DNA from: Lactifluus volemus
Taxonomy: Eukaryota > Basidiomycota > Agaricomycetes > Russulales > Russulaceae
Assembly: GCA_022376515.1 (NCBI GenBank)
Contig: WTXI01000028.1
Location: 186,001 to 250,000 of the forward strand
Reading direction: 5' to 3'
DNA length: 64,000 nucleotides
This document shows positions 12,557-22,717 of this stretch, in pieces (the stretch's first letter is position 1; the number at the start of each line of letters is the position of its first letter). Position numbers and translations under genes: made by a program. The notes under the pieces are model-generated. The model worked only from the letters and a program-made list of their open reading frames with translations. It had not been told where the DNA came from and did not search any database.

Positions 12557-13876
12557 ATGGGATTCACCTATATAATCGGTGAGGCATACCTGAATGGCGC
12601 GTCTCTATCACATTGAGAAAGCTAACCTACAGAACCTCTCAATCTGGCCATGCAGAACACATGGAAGAGGATGACCCAACACCCTCGGCTCTTCCGCGCT
12701 GGATAGAGCTCGAGTACAAGGTAGGGGTCGTTGCCACCTCACGAGCAAGTGGACAGCAGGTTCTCACTACAATCCCCTCCCACGCCATGCTCATCCGAAC
12801 TGCGATCTGTACAATTACTACACCCATGCGCGTTTGCAACCGCCCCGCCGCCCACGGGACATCGGAAATTTGACAACTTATGCAGCAAATGCGCACACTC
12901 GCTGGCCCCGACGCGTCCGTCGCATTTACGAATCTCTCCCATGCAGCATGCGCGTCCCTCTCGACGGCCTTCGCTTCGTCTTCTTCTGTTTCTTCGTCGA
13001 CGCAGCAATTGGCACAGACAGAATGTCACGAACAGGGCGTCCTCGCTCTAATGCAAGCGCGAGGTATCGTGCGCGAGCAAGTATGCCTACTCGACCCCAA
13101 GTCACCCGAGCCCCTCGCGCCGAGCGATGGCGATGGCAACAGCAACAATGCCGACAGTGACAACGCGGAACCGGATGCGGGAAAGTCCAAGTTCAAGTGG
13201 TTCCTTTTCGGCGTGCGCCATCTCTTCGCTTACCTCTCTTCCATCGTATCCTCATTTTTTTTTTCTCTCGGTAAAGGGTATACTCGGTCCGTCTATGCTC
13301 AACTTTTCGTCTCGACTAAGCTGGGAACTGAATCGTACGCTGATGGTGACGGTGATGCCGTTGGGTAGGTGATGACCCCCCACGCGACCGCACTGCCGAA
13401 TTACGCGCGCTCGGATTCCCGACACGTCATTTGGGCACTGTGCAAATGACGACAGACACCGCTGTAGGTGTGACGAAGCGCGTCGTCGTCGATCGCCGTT
13501 AGTCTTTTTCTTTCAATTCTTCTCGGCGCTATGATTGATTTTGGGTGCTCAACGGGGGGATCAGTTCTACTCGAAGATATCCCATACGTGGTACGTCGTC
13601 CTATCCATGTTGACACAAACCGAGTATCCATGCGATCGTTAGGATTACCCCACGATCCGATTCAACGCACGTGAGAGCGTCGAGATGCCATTTCGTGCGT
13701 CGTTCCGCCCCTATCACTGGTAGTATCAAACCTAACCTAACCTATCTCTACATGCGGAATCGGGTGCTTGTCACATAGGCTACATGATTGTTCCAGGCAC
13801 CAAGGACGAACCGCTTCTTCCCCCGGGCATGAAGGAACACCTTCGTGCTGACCTTGACAAGACCTTCGATTTCTGA
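12557..13876 (+). CDS. SFM1: SFM1-type SPOUT protein-arginine methyltransferase
   Basis: Yeast Sfm1 is a SPOUT-fold methyltransferase that modifies an arginine of ribosomal protein uS3 (Rps3). Eight exons join in frame: 12557-12578, 12656-12720, 12886-13212, 13277-13286, 13369-13497, 13565-13590, 13643-13694 and 13779-13876. The product is about 242 residues. Signatures are the N-terminal YIIEHMEEDDP, the QVCLLDPKSPEPLAP stretch, FGGILGDDPPRDRTAEL, QMTTDTAVGVTKRVV, then DYPTIRFNARESVEMPFRY and PPGMKEHLRADLDKTFDF at the end. The fourth exon has only 10 bases and encodes part of the SAM-binding GGILG loop. A Ser/Asn/Asp-rich insert after the LDPK motif (about residues 100-125) looks longer than usual. 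The plus-strand gene is convergent with the F-box gene at 14723-16207. Decayed copies lie at 16.4, 19.1 and probably 25.4 kb. Confidence 0.92.
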
Positions 13877-14069
13877 ATCAGTTGCTGTAGGTGTCAGCAG
13901 AATAGATGAGATATCGAGAGACAAAACAGGATGTATGTGGTACAAGTGCAATTACGTATCTGGATAGAGGGTGGAATAGACGGAAAGGCGATGACACAGA
14001 TATGCCAAGTACGGGAGGAGAGTGGGAGAACTAATCGCTATTGGACAAAGGCTGATCATGACGTATACC
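13877..14069. other. Short convergent spacer after SFM1
   Basis: The 3' flank of SFM1. It resembles the sequence after the decayed SFM1 copy ending near 20717 (an AATCAGTTG word right after the stop, then a shared AGCAGAATAGATGA word), so the duplication included the 3' flank. Confidence 0.4.
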
Positions 14070-14405
14070 ACGACTGCGGAAGTTTATCATATTTGATTAC
14101 GACAAAATAATTGGGGCATGACCAATGTCGGCAAAATCTCGAGGTGCATCAATTCGGGCCACGAAGTCATACAAGTATTACTCGCTGAGGTTTCAGAACC
14201 CAAGGTAGGTGAGAGCGGGGAGGATGGCACATGTCAGCAGGGCGAGACACCGCCGATTCAAAACCAATGTCAAGGCGTATGAGGCTGGTCAAGGTGGAGA
14301 CACCTGTCACCGCCATGGTCTCGGACTCGGAAGAAATGTAATCCCTAGGCAGTATCCAAGAAGGGCGAGACGGATAAGGTGGTTGGAAGACAAAAGGAGT
14401 TGAGG
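14070..14405 (-). pseudogene. Internal fragment of a type A F-box gene
   Basis: Reading the minus strand, this piece matches the middle of the F-box gene at 17468-18919 (equivalent to about 17930-18310): the segments for the FVARIDAPL motif, the LPALTRFRFRG motif and the repeat ending in LLLSSSDLV. Frames are broken and both ends of the gene are missing. It lies directly downstream of the complete F-box gene 14723-16207, which suggests an old tandem copy that was mostly deleted. Confidence 0.6.
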
Positions 14406-14722
14406 TAAGTTAGGAAGATAAAGATGCGCCACACGGCTGTGCCACATCTATCGCGATGGTGTTCATCTTTTTGTCGAACTCAATGCGGTCGTATTGATAC
14501 AAGGGGAGCTAGGTGTACGCAAAACGAGCACAGAACATCAGCAAAACTGGGCATATTAACTGAGGGCATGCCCTGATGCAGGTTATTACAGTAATAATAA
14601 TGGTAACAGGGATTGATATGATGGAACAACGGGCGTACGTAGGAGATTGAGGACAAGACGGAGATCAATGAAACAGAGAATGGACAACAGTTATCTGCGT
14701 GTTATTGCGAATCTCAAAATCA
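14406..14722. other. 3' flank of the F-box gene A1
   Basis: About 320 bases with no gene. It includes the downstream region shared in part with that of the F-box gene at 17468-18919. Confidence 0.4.
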
Positions 14723-16207
14723 TCATTTAGGAAAGTACAAACCCAGGCGGTAGACAGTGATAGGGTGGCCTGAACGTTGACGTGCGGTAATGATTCGCTT
14801 GATTCGCTCGACGTCAGATCCAAATAGTCGATACGATAGATAAAAATCCTCCAGTGCGGGTAACACCTCTGTGGCCACTCCCCTACCGAGCCCTCGCAAC
14901 GCCGAAGCAACGAACCTCTTATTCCAACTAAACCTAGACAAAATACACAGCATCCGGAGAGCAGTGAATGTGCGGAAAAGTTCCAGCCACTGTGTGTCAT
15001 CCATGTTTGCTCGCCAGGTCTTGAAAACGCATTCGATGTCGAGACGTTCGACGCGGGACATGATGAACGCAAGCTGGTTGCATATATGGGCCATAGATGA
15101 GACTTGGGGATCTGTGTCTCTGCACGATACATCTAAGCATAAAGACCGAAATGGTGACATCGATGAACGAATATTGATCCTGATGGCGTCACTGCAGAAC
15201 TCCATCGTTGGGCGATTGTATGACGTGAGAATCGGGGTACGATCTATGAACAGAACGAGTTGTCGGATGTCAGATACATGCGTACTGAAGAGTTTTATGT
15301 TGAGATCTCTCAGTAGGGGAGCATCGATTCGGGCCACGAAGTCCTCCAAATACTCGCTGATGCCTCGAAACTGGAGGTATCTGAGAGCAGGAAGGACACA
15401 ACGTGTCAACGGAAGTGAACGTCGTGTTCTTGGATCAGGGTAAGAAACCCGGGATAAAAATCTGATGGAAAGGTTCGAAAGGTTGGCCAAGGAAGAGATG
15501 CACGTGACCAACGCCTCTGGTGAAATGTAACCACTCTGCGATATACAACCAAGGGAGAGAGCAACGAGATCATTGCAAGACAAAAGGAGTTTAGGTAGTG
15601 CCGGAAATACAATGCCGTCTAAAGAGAGTGATCGTAGACTTGAAGCGAATCCACCTAAGAAAGTGTCAGGGAGCATCGGCTCAGTGGAACAAATAGCCTC
15701 AAGTAAAAGAATTTCCAGCGCAGGAAATGGTTCCTGCATCAATGCGACAAAAAGCTGGAGTGGTACTCTTATGTTACAGAGTGAGATCGTGCTTATGCGG
15801 TTACGGTGCGCGAGTGCAACTTGGATGTTATTCGCACGCAGAACGTAAGACGACTTTATTTCGATAGGCAAGGGGGGCCAGACATCCAACATCTTCTCCA
15901 CGTGAGTATCGGGCGTACAGAGAAGGCGCAGATTGAGACGACGTGGGGATGCAAATACGATGAATCGCCATCTTTGGCACACATGCACTAGTTTATGCCA
16001 CGCTTTTTGCTGCCCTTTGATACTCGGTAGGCAAAGTTCGAAGATGTCTAGGAGGACATTATCTGGGAGTTTCTCGATTGTAACATGCGATGAACCATGG
16101 CCTACACCATACAGTAAGTAAGTCATTATTGTGAGCGCGGCGCGGGCCACAAACCATGTCCTCGGCTCGGAACAGCGTTTGGTCCCTTCAAGTAATATAC
16201 CGTACAT
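14723..16207 (-). CDS. F-box protein with leucine-rich repeat-like body, type A, copy A1
   Basis: A single long frame of 494 codons from an ATG at 16207. An F-box lies at about residues 40-90 (IEKLPDNVLLDIFELC, then KLVHVCQRWRFIVFASPRRL). After it come the family block DVWPPLPIEI and a series of leucine-rich segments such as LRSLSLDGIVFPALPKLLL, ending in PALEDFYLSY and TARQRSGHPITVYRL. F-box proteins recruit substrates to SCF (Skp1-cullin-F-box) ubiquitin ligases through the C-terminal repeats. The substrate cannot be inferred. It is a paralog of the genes at 17468, 51219, 55767 and 61547. The first 30 residues before the F-box are not conserved, so the true start could lie in a spliced exon. 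It is convergent with SFM1. Confidence 0.78.
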   Translation of the reverse strand: MYGILLEGTKRCSEPRTWFVARAALTIMTYLLYGVGHGSSHVTIEKLPDNVLLDIFELCLPSIKGQQKAWHKLVHVCQRWRFIVFASPRRLNLRLLCTPDTHVEKMLDVWPPLPIEIKSSYVLRANNIQVALAHRNRISTISLCNIRVPLQLFVALMQEPFPALEILLLEAICSTEPMLPDTFLGGFASSLRSLSLDGIVFPALPKLLLSCNDLVALSLGCISQSGYISPEALVTCISSLANLSNLSIRFLSRVSYPDPRTRRSLPLTRCVLPALRYLQFRGISEYLEDFVARIDAPLLRDLNIKLFSTHVSDIRQLVLFIDRTPILTSYNRPTMEFCSDAIRINIRSSMSPFRSLCLDVSCRDTDPQVSSMAHICNQLAFIMSRVERLDIECVFKTWRANMDDTQWLELFRTFTALRMLCILSRFSWNKRFVASALRGLGRGVATEVLPALEDFYLSYRLFGSDVERIKRIITARQRSGHPITVYRLGLYFPK

Positions 16208-16386
16208 CCTCCCTTCGAAGGTGCATACATTCGGATTGGAGAGATACTAATCGATGGGATGGTATATGGCCGACTGTGAGAATTTTTTCATAGGGGAGAG
16301 GTGGATAGGACACCGTGACTTCGCTTGGCTCATATTATGTAATGACCGCTTTCTGCACAGCGCGCAGACGGCGTGGTGTATAATCG

Positions 16387-16810
16387 ATGCATATGCAGCA
16401 GTACCTAAATGGCGCGCCTCTCACGTTTGACCCAACCGTTTCTGGCAGAATCTCTCAATCTGGTCATGCTGAACACATGGAAGAGGATGACCCCAACGTT
16501 GGCTCTTCTGCCGCGGGCAGGCAACCGACGAACTACTGGCAACGCCTACAATTACATATACACCCAAAATATCAATATCATGCGCGTTTGCAAGTGCATC
16601 AATGGGAAGGACAACGGCGATGAGCCGATTTCGGGAAAGGACATCATTCTCAGTTCAAGTGGTAGCCATTTGGCATGCGTTCAGGTTGTTCATTTTCCAC
16701 TATTTTACAGCTCGGAAATGGGTATATTTCGGTCCATCTACTATCCTCACCTCTCGACTGTGCCAGCACGTCATCCCACGGTGTCGGTCAGAATTGTGTC
16801 GGGTACTTGA
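16387..16810 (+). pseudogene. Truncated SFM1 relic, copy 2
   Basis: The EHMEEDDP-encoding exon is recognisable at about 16450-16500, preceded by the same intron sequence as the intact gene. The donor site after exon 1 has changed from GTGAGG to ATGCAT and the exon 1 start codon is gone. Later pieces correspond to the end of exon 3 and to the microexon region (about 16658-16770), but exons 5-8 are missing. Orientation and position (plus strand, between two minus-strand F-box genes) repeat the arrangement of the intact gene. Confidence 0.65.
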
Positions 16811-17467
16811 GGAAAGGTGTGTGTCCGCCTGGCGTGTTGCCACGGGGCGAATTTTCGTGCGCCCCGGCCTGGGGCCCGCAGCACACGCGGCCTTCGGTCA
16901 GCGCTGACACGGACCACGGTTCATCGGAGCTCTCACCTTGATGCGAACCCATAAAATTTCTTTCTGCCAGTGGCCTTATGTGCTATAAAATTTCAGATTT
17001 CTGGGGTACATGCTAAGGGTCTTTGTACACTCGCCCTGACACAGTGAGCAAGTGGCTTTTGGATAATCTCAATAGATATTTCAGGTCGAGCGTGTGAAGT
17101 TAGATTTCAAGTTTCCTTTGGCATATTACAAAATTTCCATCAACTCGGGATAAAGGGCCCATTAGAAATACTACGTACTGGAGAAGGCTTTCCTGAAAAT
17201 CCATCCTGTTTGTGCAGAATCGACGCCACTCTTTAATTGCAACATTTCATAAAATCTGTCTGTGTTAGAATTAGTCATATGATACTACACTTGGACGTTT
17301 GTCCGTGTTACAGAAGGAAACAGGAAGAGCACGGCAGGTTGATAATAAGAATAGCAAGGGTTGATACGATGAAAAAAACAGTTTAACGGGTTGGAAACAA
17401 CACAGACTTCTAATAGAGCAGAGAAGACACAGAACTCCTTTCTGCACTGTTACTCCGACTCTCAAAA
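16811..17467. other. Spacer with no supported gene
   Basis: About 650 bases between the SFM1 relic and the 3' end of F-box gene A2. I see no coding signal. The last 200 bases are similar to the 3' flank of F-box gene A1. Confidence 0.4.
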
Positions 17468-18919
17468 TCACCATTCAGGCCAGAACATCGTCCCAGGCAG
17501 GCGGTGGACAGTGACGGGGAGATCGGAATATTGACGTGTAATGACGAAATGCTCGGTGTCTTGCTGCGGGTAATACGTCGATAGATAGATATTGTCCAAT
17601 GCAGGAAACACCTCCGTGGACACTCCCTCAGCAAGTCCTCGCAGTGCCGTGAAATACTCAAGATTTCGGGAGATAATACAGAGGGTCCGCAGAGAAGTGA
17701 ATAGGCGGAAAAGTTCCAGCAATTGTGTGTCATGTAGCCGTGTCAAGTACGGATGATTATTGCATTTGATGTCGAGTCGTGCAACTCCAGAGATAATGAT
17801 CGCAAACTGGCTACATATTTGCACCATAGATGAAACTTGCTGACCCACCTCTCCGCATGACGCTCTTAACCACAGGAATGGAAACATTGCTTTTGGTGGA
17901 CGGACACTGATACCAACGGTGGAACCGCGGAAGTCCATCACTGCTCGATTGTACGTGAGAATTGGGGTATGAGTGATGAACCGAGAGAGTTGTCGGATGT
18001 CAACGACAAGCTGTTTGAAGAGTATGACACGGACATCGTCGACAAGTGGGGCATCGATTCTGGCCACAAAATCCTCCAAGTATGTGCTGGCACCTCGAAA
18101 CCGGAAGCGGGTGAGAGCGGGGAGGACAGCACGTGTCAGTGGAGGTGGACATCTCGGATGAGGGCGAGAATCTTTAGATTCAAAGTTGATGTCAAGCCGA
18201 GTGAGCTTGGTCAAGGTGGAGACGCCTGTGGCCATTGTCTCAGGTGAAATGTAGCCAATAAGCGGTATCCGATCAAGCTGGAGATCGACAAGGTCACTGG
18301 ATGACAAAAGAAGTTGAGGTAATGTCGGAAACGCAATGTGTTCCAAATAGAGTGATCGTAGACGAGGTGCGAATCCACCTAAGAATGTATTGGGAAGAAC
18401 CGGTGCAGCATAATCTGATGACCAAAGATGAAGACATTCCAGTATCGGAAATGGTTCTTGCATCATCATGACAAAACGTTCCAATGGTAAACTTTTGTCA
18501 ATGAGGATTGTCTCTTGTACGCGGTTGGGGTCGAGTGCGGTAATGACGTCATCCTTGACACCGTGGCTGATACCATAAGACCATATCATGATAGGCAGGG
18601 GCGGCCAGACATCTAACGTCCTCCTCACAGGAGTACTTTCTCTGCAAAGAAGGCGCAGATCAAGACGGAGCGGGGATGCAAACACGACGTATCGCCATCT
18701 TTGGCATACGTGCACTAGCTTACACCACGTCTTCGCCCAATTCCACATACCGGAGGCTTCGGTGTCCAGTCGATAGAAATCGAAGATATCTAGAAGAACA
18801 TCATCTGGGAGTGCCTCGATCGAAACACGTGGTGAAATATGACCTGGACCAAAAATCAAGTCATCATTCAAGTTAAAGTCGTGAGCGCATGGCACGACAC
18901 GAACCCCGTCTTCGACCAC
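17468..18919 (-). CDS. F-box protein with leucine-rich repeat-like body, type A, copy A2
   Basis: The open frame has 483 codons and carries the F-box (SIEALPDDVLLDIFDFYRL, then CKLVHVCQRWRYVVFASPLRL), the DVWPPLPI block and leucine-rich segments up to HRLPGTMFWPEW. The frame opens with GTG and has no in-frame ATG before the F-box, so the real start must come from an upstream exon. An acceptor-like TTTGGTCCAG lies just before the conserved GHISPRVSI, the place where the type A genes at 51-62 kb have an intron. Presumed SCF substrate adaptor. It is flanked by two SFM1 relics on the opposite strand. Confidence 0.73.
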   Translation of the reverse strand: MVEDGVRVVPCAHDFNLNDDLIFGPGHISPRVSIEALPDDVLLDIFDFYRLDTEASGMWNWAKTWCKLVHVCQRWRYVVFASPLRLDLRLLCRESTPVRRTLDVWPPLPIMIWSYGISHGVKDDVITALDPNRVQETILIDKSLPLERFVMMMQEPFPILECLHLWSSDYAAPVLPNTFLGGFAPRLRSLYLEHIAFPTLPQLLLSSSDLVDLQLDRIPLIGYISPETMATGVSTLTKLTRLDINFESKDSRPHPRCPPPLTRAVLPALTRFRFRGASTYLEDFVARIDAPLVDDVRVILFKQLVVDIRQLSRFITHTPILTYNRAVMDFRGSTVGISVRPPKAMFPFLWLRASCGEVGQQVSSMVQICSQFAIIISGVARLDIKCNNHPYLTRLHDTQLLELFRLFTSLRTLCIISRNLEYFTALRGLAEGVSTEVFPALDNIYLSTYYPQQDTEHFVITRQYSDLPVTVHRLPGTMFWPEW

Positions 18920-19049
18920 ACATCCATTCGTATAGGAGACGTGCTATAGTGTGAACGACATGCATTATTGGAATGAGCTCGCGGGGGCGGGAACACACTG
19001 CGGGGACTCGGACTCCGAGTCGGAAGGCCGCCGTGGCCCCTGTCTCTGA

Positions 19050-20717
19050 CTAAGCGCCGTGGGAATTTCCTTTGCTGCCGCGGCCTAGACCTTTTTCGTG
19101 CAATAAGTGGTGAGCTAGCCGTGTTGAGAAAATGGACCGGCCATGCAGAGCACATGGAAGAGGATGTGGCTCAGGCGCTTCCGCGCGTGAGTACAAGTAC
19201 TTACAAGGTTGGGGTCACCACGGACGAGACCCAAGGGTTACCACTCGGTTGAATGAGAAACGGTGTGCCACATCATTTCTCATTCAACTGATGAAGCCCG
19301 ACCATTACCACGCCTACGAGTCATCAATCTCATGCATTTTTGCCAATTGCCTCACTCCCCTCCTGCATATGGGTGGTAATGCCCACGATATATGGGGAAC
19401 TCGACAACTGTGCAGCACACAAGTTCGCTTGCAAGCAGAGAGTGTGTCCCTCCTAACCGCCTTTGCGTCATCTTCTTTGTCTGCTTCTGCTTCCACACAA
19501 GCAATGGGATTTCCACGAGCAAACGTTCTCGTGCTATGTGCTGTATCTCGCGTGAGAAGTGCCTTTTCGATCCGAAGGGGCACCCGAGTCCCTCAAGCCA
19601 AGTGGAGGCTTCCGCATGCATCGTATCTTCCCTTCCCTCTCTTAGCCCACAGCTTCGTTTTCTTGAGCACTAGCGTAGACTCGGACCCGTGCTCCGCACG
19701 AGGCTGAGCACCCACCGTCTTTTGGCCGCAGCCCGCCCAACGTGCCTGCCCACGTCGAGCTGCAGCTTGGCCCCCGCTTCACATTGCCGGACTACAGTGG
19801 TGGGTACTCTGTCTGCCACACCTGAAAAGTGGTGGCACCTTCGATAGTTACTCCCTACTGACAAACAAATAAATGAATGAAAGTGAAGCTATGGCATCTG
19901 TCGCAACTTCACGGGGCTGTCCAGCGGGGCTTCTGTAAGTGCCCACCGTCTTCGGGCTGCAGGAGGAGGTCGAGGTAAGCGTTGTTCTCGTCAAAGAAAC
20001 AGCGGGCCTTAGGAAGGGAGGATGGAGTCGGTGGATGTGAAAGACTCACAGTCAAAGGAAGTGATCTCCTCAGTCAACCATCCAATCACAGCCGACCGTT
20101 TGTGTTCAGCTATTCCACCTTCCGCAATCAGCCTTCCGCCCGCCATCGTCCAATCGCTGATTTTCGTCTGCCCTCTTTTAATATAATAAATACTGGGTCC
20201 GCCCCTTTTTAACTGTCTCGACTGTGCCGGGAACTGGGTCATACAGTAGGTCACGCCCCTTCACGTGGCCACGCTGCCGGCCGTTGCTCGCACTTGGATT
20301 TCCAACACGCCATTTGGCCGTGCAAACGACGACAGACACGCTTTAGGTGTCACGAAGCGCGTCGTTCGTTCTTTATTTGAAACCATTTCTTCTCGCCGTT
20401 TCTGACATTGATTGATTTTGGGTGCTCACGGCTATCCATGTTGACACAAACGAGTATCCATACAATAGGTAGAATTACCCACGATCCGATTTAACGTGTG
20501 AGAGGGTGTCACGGTCGAGATGTCCTTTCGTGCGTCGTTCCGCCCCTCTTAATGGTAACATCTAACCTAACCTAATCTAACCTAACCTAACCTATCTACA
20601 TGCGGAATCGGGTGCTTGGCATGTAGGCTACAGCCAGGCACCAAGGAAGAACCGATCCTTCCTCCGGGCATGAAGGAACACCTTCTTGCTGACCTTGAGA
20701 AGACCTTGGGTTTCTGA
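19050..20717 (+). pseudogene. Decayed SFM1 copy 3, near full length
   Basis: Order and spacing follow the intact gene at 12557-13876. The exon 1 equivalent at about 19095 has no ATG and contains a stop. The EHMEED exon (19140-19195) has lost the bases for the WIELE segment. The exon 3 equivalent (about 19422-19600) keeps an LFDPK-like remnant in a broken frame. The exon 5 equivalent (about 20280-20365) has small deletions around QTTTDT, and exon 6 is absent. The last exon ends cleanly with PPGMKEHLLADLEKTLGF and a stop at 20717. Deletions and a lost start make it non-functional. Confidence 0.8.
20563..20594 (+). repeat. TAACC microsatellite in a former SFM1 intron
   Basis: Six to seven units of a TAACC-type pentamer with one variant. 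The same intron of the intact gene (about 13730-13745) has only about three units, so the tract expanded in the decayed copy. The unit is not the fungal telomere hexamer. Confidence 0.75.
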
Positions 20718-21731
20718 ATCAGTTGCCATAAGTGCCAGCAGAATAGATGAAAACCCAGAGTGATAAATTGAGTGTATGCGTACATTGTGGTAGTAGTGAT
20801 ACAAGTGCTAGAGAATGTATATAGGAAGAGAGAAGGGTCAATTGATCACAACTGCGTAATCCCTGGACCCGGCCAGGACATGCTATTCTGCATCCACCTC
20901 AGAGGCACCGAGCATGTGGTGTATAGCAGGACCTTTAAATTACCAAGGGATGAGTACTCGAGGTTGCCTGAAAGTAATTCCTCGGATGATCGCATAGCTC
21001 ACACAGCCGTAACGTCTGGAACCCAAACTTGAACAAATTCGATTCTCTAGTTTGTGAGCCCCGACTTTTGAACAAGGTATAGAAGTTAAACTGAAATCGA
21101 GGTTATTATCCGTTATCGACGTGGGAGAAACCTACGCCAGTCTGAAATTGACCCGGAACTCGAGGTGAGGAGAGCATCCCGCCCGTTATATAGTAACGGG
21201 CGGACTTCGGTGGGCCCCGGGCTTGTCGGACTCGGAGGACACCACGGGAGCGAGCGGGGCCTACGATAAACACACAACCAAACCAGTAAACACTGATACG
21301 TTTTATCGGAGCTCTACGCTTGCAGCGCGCGGGTTTACGAAACAAAAAATCTCTCTGCCAGGGGCTATTAAATTCCTAGCGCACGTTAGTGTTACGACAG
21401 TGAGTGTGCAGTGTAATCGTCTACAGTACATGCTTTCCAGTGTCCACATCTAAGAAACAGCGAATGGGGAAATTCGAATATAACAGAGCAGGTGTCCGAG
21501 TCGGCAGAACGAAAACCACAAAACGAAAAAGATAAACAAGCAGATTACTCGGGATACAGGAGATGTCAATGGTCAACCAATCTATTTCATTTCAGTACAC
21601 CTGCCATGCTTGCAACCAATAAAACCCATTGGGAACTAAGCTTGCAGGGCCAATGCAGGCTCTCCGAGTCAGGCTGACCCTTTGACCCCACTGGCACGTC
21701 CATCATTGCTACGGTATCTCTTGCTGAGTCT
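20718..21731. other. Spacer with a GC-rich hairpin
   Basis: About 1 kb without a supported gene. A perfect 10-bp inverted repeat (arms 21179-21188 and 21194-21203, 5-base loop, arm CCGCCCGTTA) stands out. The stretch at about 21590-21630 matches 24540-24575, downstream of the second hydrophobic-repeat ORF. Confidence 0.5.
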
Positions 21732-22292
21732 TCAGAACATGTCTCCAAAGAGTCCCAACCACCCCTTCTCCCTCATCTTCTGCTTTGACCCACTTGCAGG
21801 CATTGAAGCAGGCAGAGTGCCAGCAGTGCTAATGGAAGCATGCCCTGTATCACAAACTTGCAGGTATTCTGACTTGATATGGCATGCTTGCAAGTAGGTC
21901 CTCTCTACCCCAGGGTCATTGAGTCGCTTGTCCTGGGTGATGTCAGTAATAACAATGGTAAGTGAGGTGGCAATGGCAACAGGAATGGCACTGATGATAA
22001 CAATAGGAATGGCGGCAGCAGTGGCAATGGTGATAGGAATAATGGTCGCAATGGCAATAGGTATGGCAGTGGCAGTGGTGATAGCCATGATGGGAATGAC
22101 CATAAAGCTGGCAATTGGAATAGAAGCAATGGCAATAGAGACAGGAATAGCAACGGCAATCATAGGGCAAATGAACATTGCACCAAGCAAGACACCAATA
22201 GAAACTGTGACAGTGGCAATGACAATCATGATGAGAATGGCAAATGACCAGTGAGTTCCTCTTCCTGTCCTCGCTCTTACCTCCTGAGTCAC
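21732..22292 (-). CDS. Small hydrophobic repeat protein, copy 1
   Basis: I do not recognise this. The frame encodes 186 residues: a short polar N-terminus (MTQEVRARTGRG), about 110 residues made almost wholly of Ala, Ile, Val, Thr and Pro in short repeating steps (for example AIPIAIATIIPITIATA), and a polar tail with TYLQACHIKSEYLQVCDTG. It would be a membrane protein with several helices. Frame 24623-25147 on the same strand has the same architecture, begins MTQK, shares the SIG-hydrophobic stretch and ends with NLQADPINSGNLQVCDT. Conservation of both ends argues for a gene. The simple-sequence origin of the core argues caution, because hexamer repeats stay open by composition alone. Confidence 0.42.
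   Translation of the reverse strand: MTQEVRARTGRGTHWSFAILIMIVIATVTVSIGVLLGAMFICPMIAVAIPVSIAIASIPIASFMVIPIMAITTATAIPIAIATIIPITIATAAAIPIVIISAIPVAIATSLTIVITDITQDKRLNDPGVERTYLQACHIKSEYLQVCDTGHASISTAGTLPASMPASGSKQKMREKGWLGLFGDMF
21940..22250 (+). repeat. Degenerate hexamer repeat (GGCAATG-like)
   Basis: About 300 bases of imperfect hexanucleotide units related to ATGGCA and AATGGC. They underlie the hydrophobic core of the minus-strand ORF 21732-22292 and also keep two other frames open, which explains the overlapping long ORFs here. Confidence 0.75.
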
Positions 22293-22717
22293 GTGAGTAT
22301 ATTCACGTCCCGTGCGTGCTGAGCAGCTACCCCTGATGCATCAGTTATTGTCAATTGCAGATCACAGATCCACTGTTCTACTCGAGGACACCTGCACATG
22401 CGACACAGTCAGACTTTACGTAGTGCAATATGAGTCATACGACCCATGTGCGTACGCCGCAAAGCACCGTCATGGTGCTACGGGATGTCTACTCTATGAT
22501 AGTTCTTCCCTTTGGTATGTAACCAAAGTCATCAGAAGATGAGGCATGCTGTACAAACTATCTACTACCGGAGAAGTGAACTTGAAGGCACAACAGGTTC
22601 TTGATATAAAGAGTAGCAATGATTGACAGAATATACAAGGTCCCGGTGTAAGTAGGAGTTGTAAGGGGTTGAAGACAACACGGAGCTCTAATGAAAATGA
22701 AAAACTTATCTGCGCTG
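22293..22717. other. Spacer with no supported gene
   Basis: About 425 bases. The part at 22275-22325 resembles 25200-25260, that is, the 5' flank of the two hydrophobic-repeat ORFs. A CACGTG-type word occurs near 22290. Confidence 0.4.

Noticed and set aside
14871..15443. Plus-strand frame of 190 codons opposite F-box gene A1
   Set aside because: Antisense shadow of the F-box coding sequence; similar shadows occur opposite the other F-box genes.
20563..20594. Telomere-like repeat
   Set aside because: The unit is TAACC, not the fungal CCCTAA hexamer, and it lies inside a former intron with a shorter version in the intact gene.
21919..22254. Plus-strand Met/Ala/Ile-rich frame over the hexamer repeat, and a third frame rich in Cys/His/Tyr
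   Set aside because: The hexamer repeat keeps several frames open. Only the minus-strand frame 21732-22292 has conserved non-repeat ends shared with a paralog.
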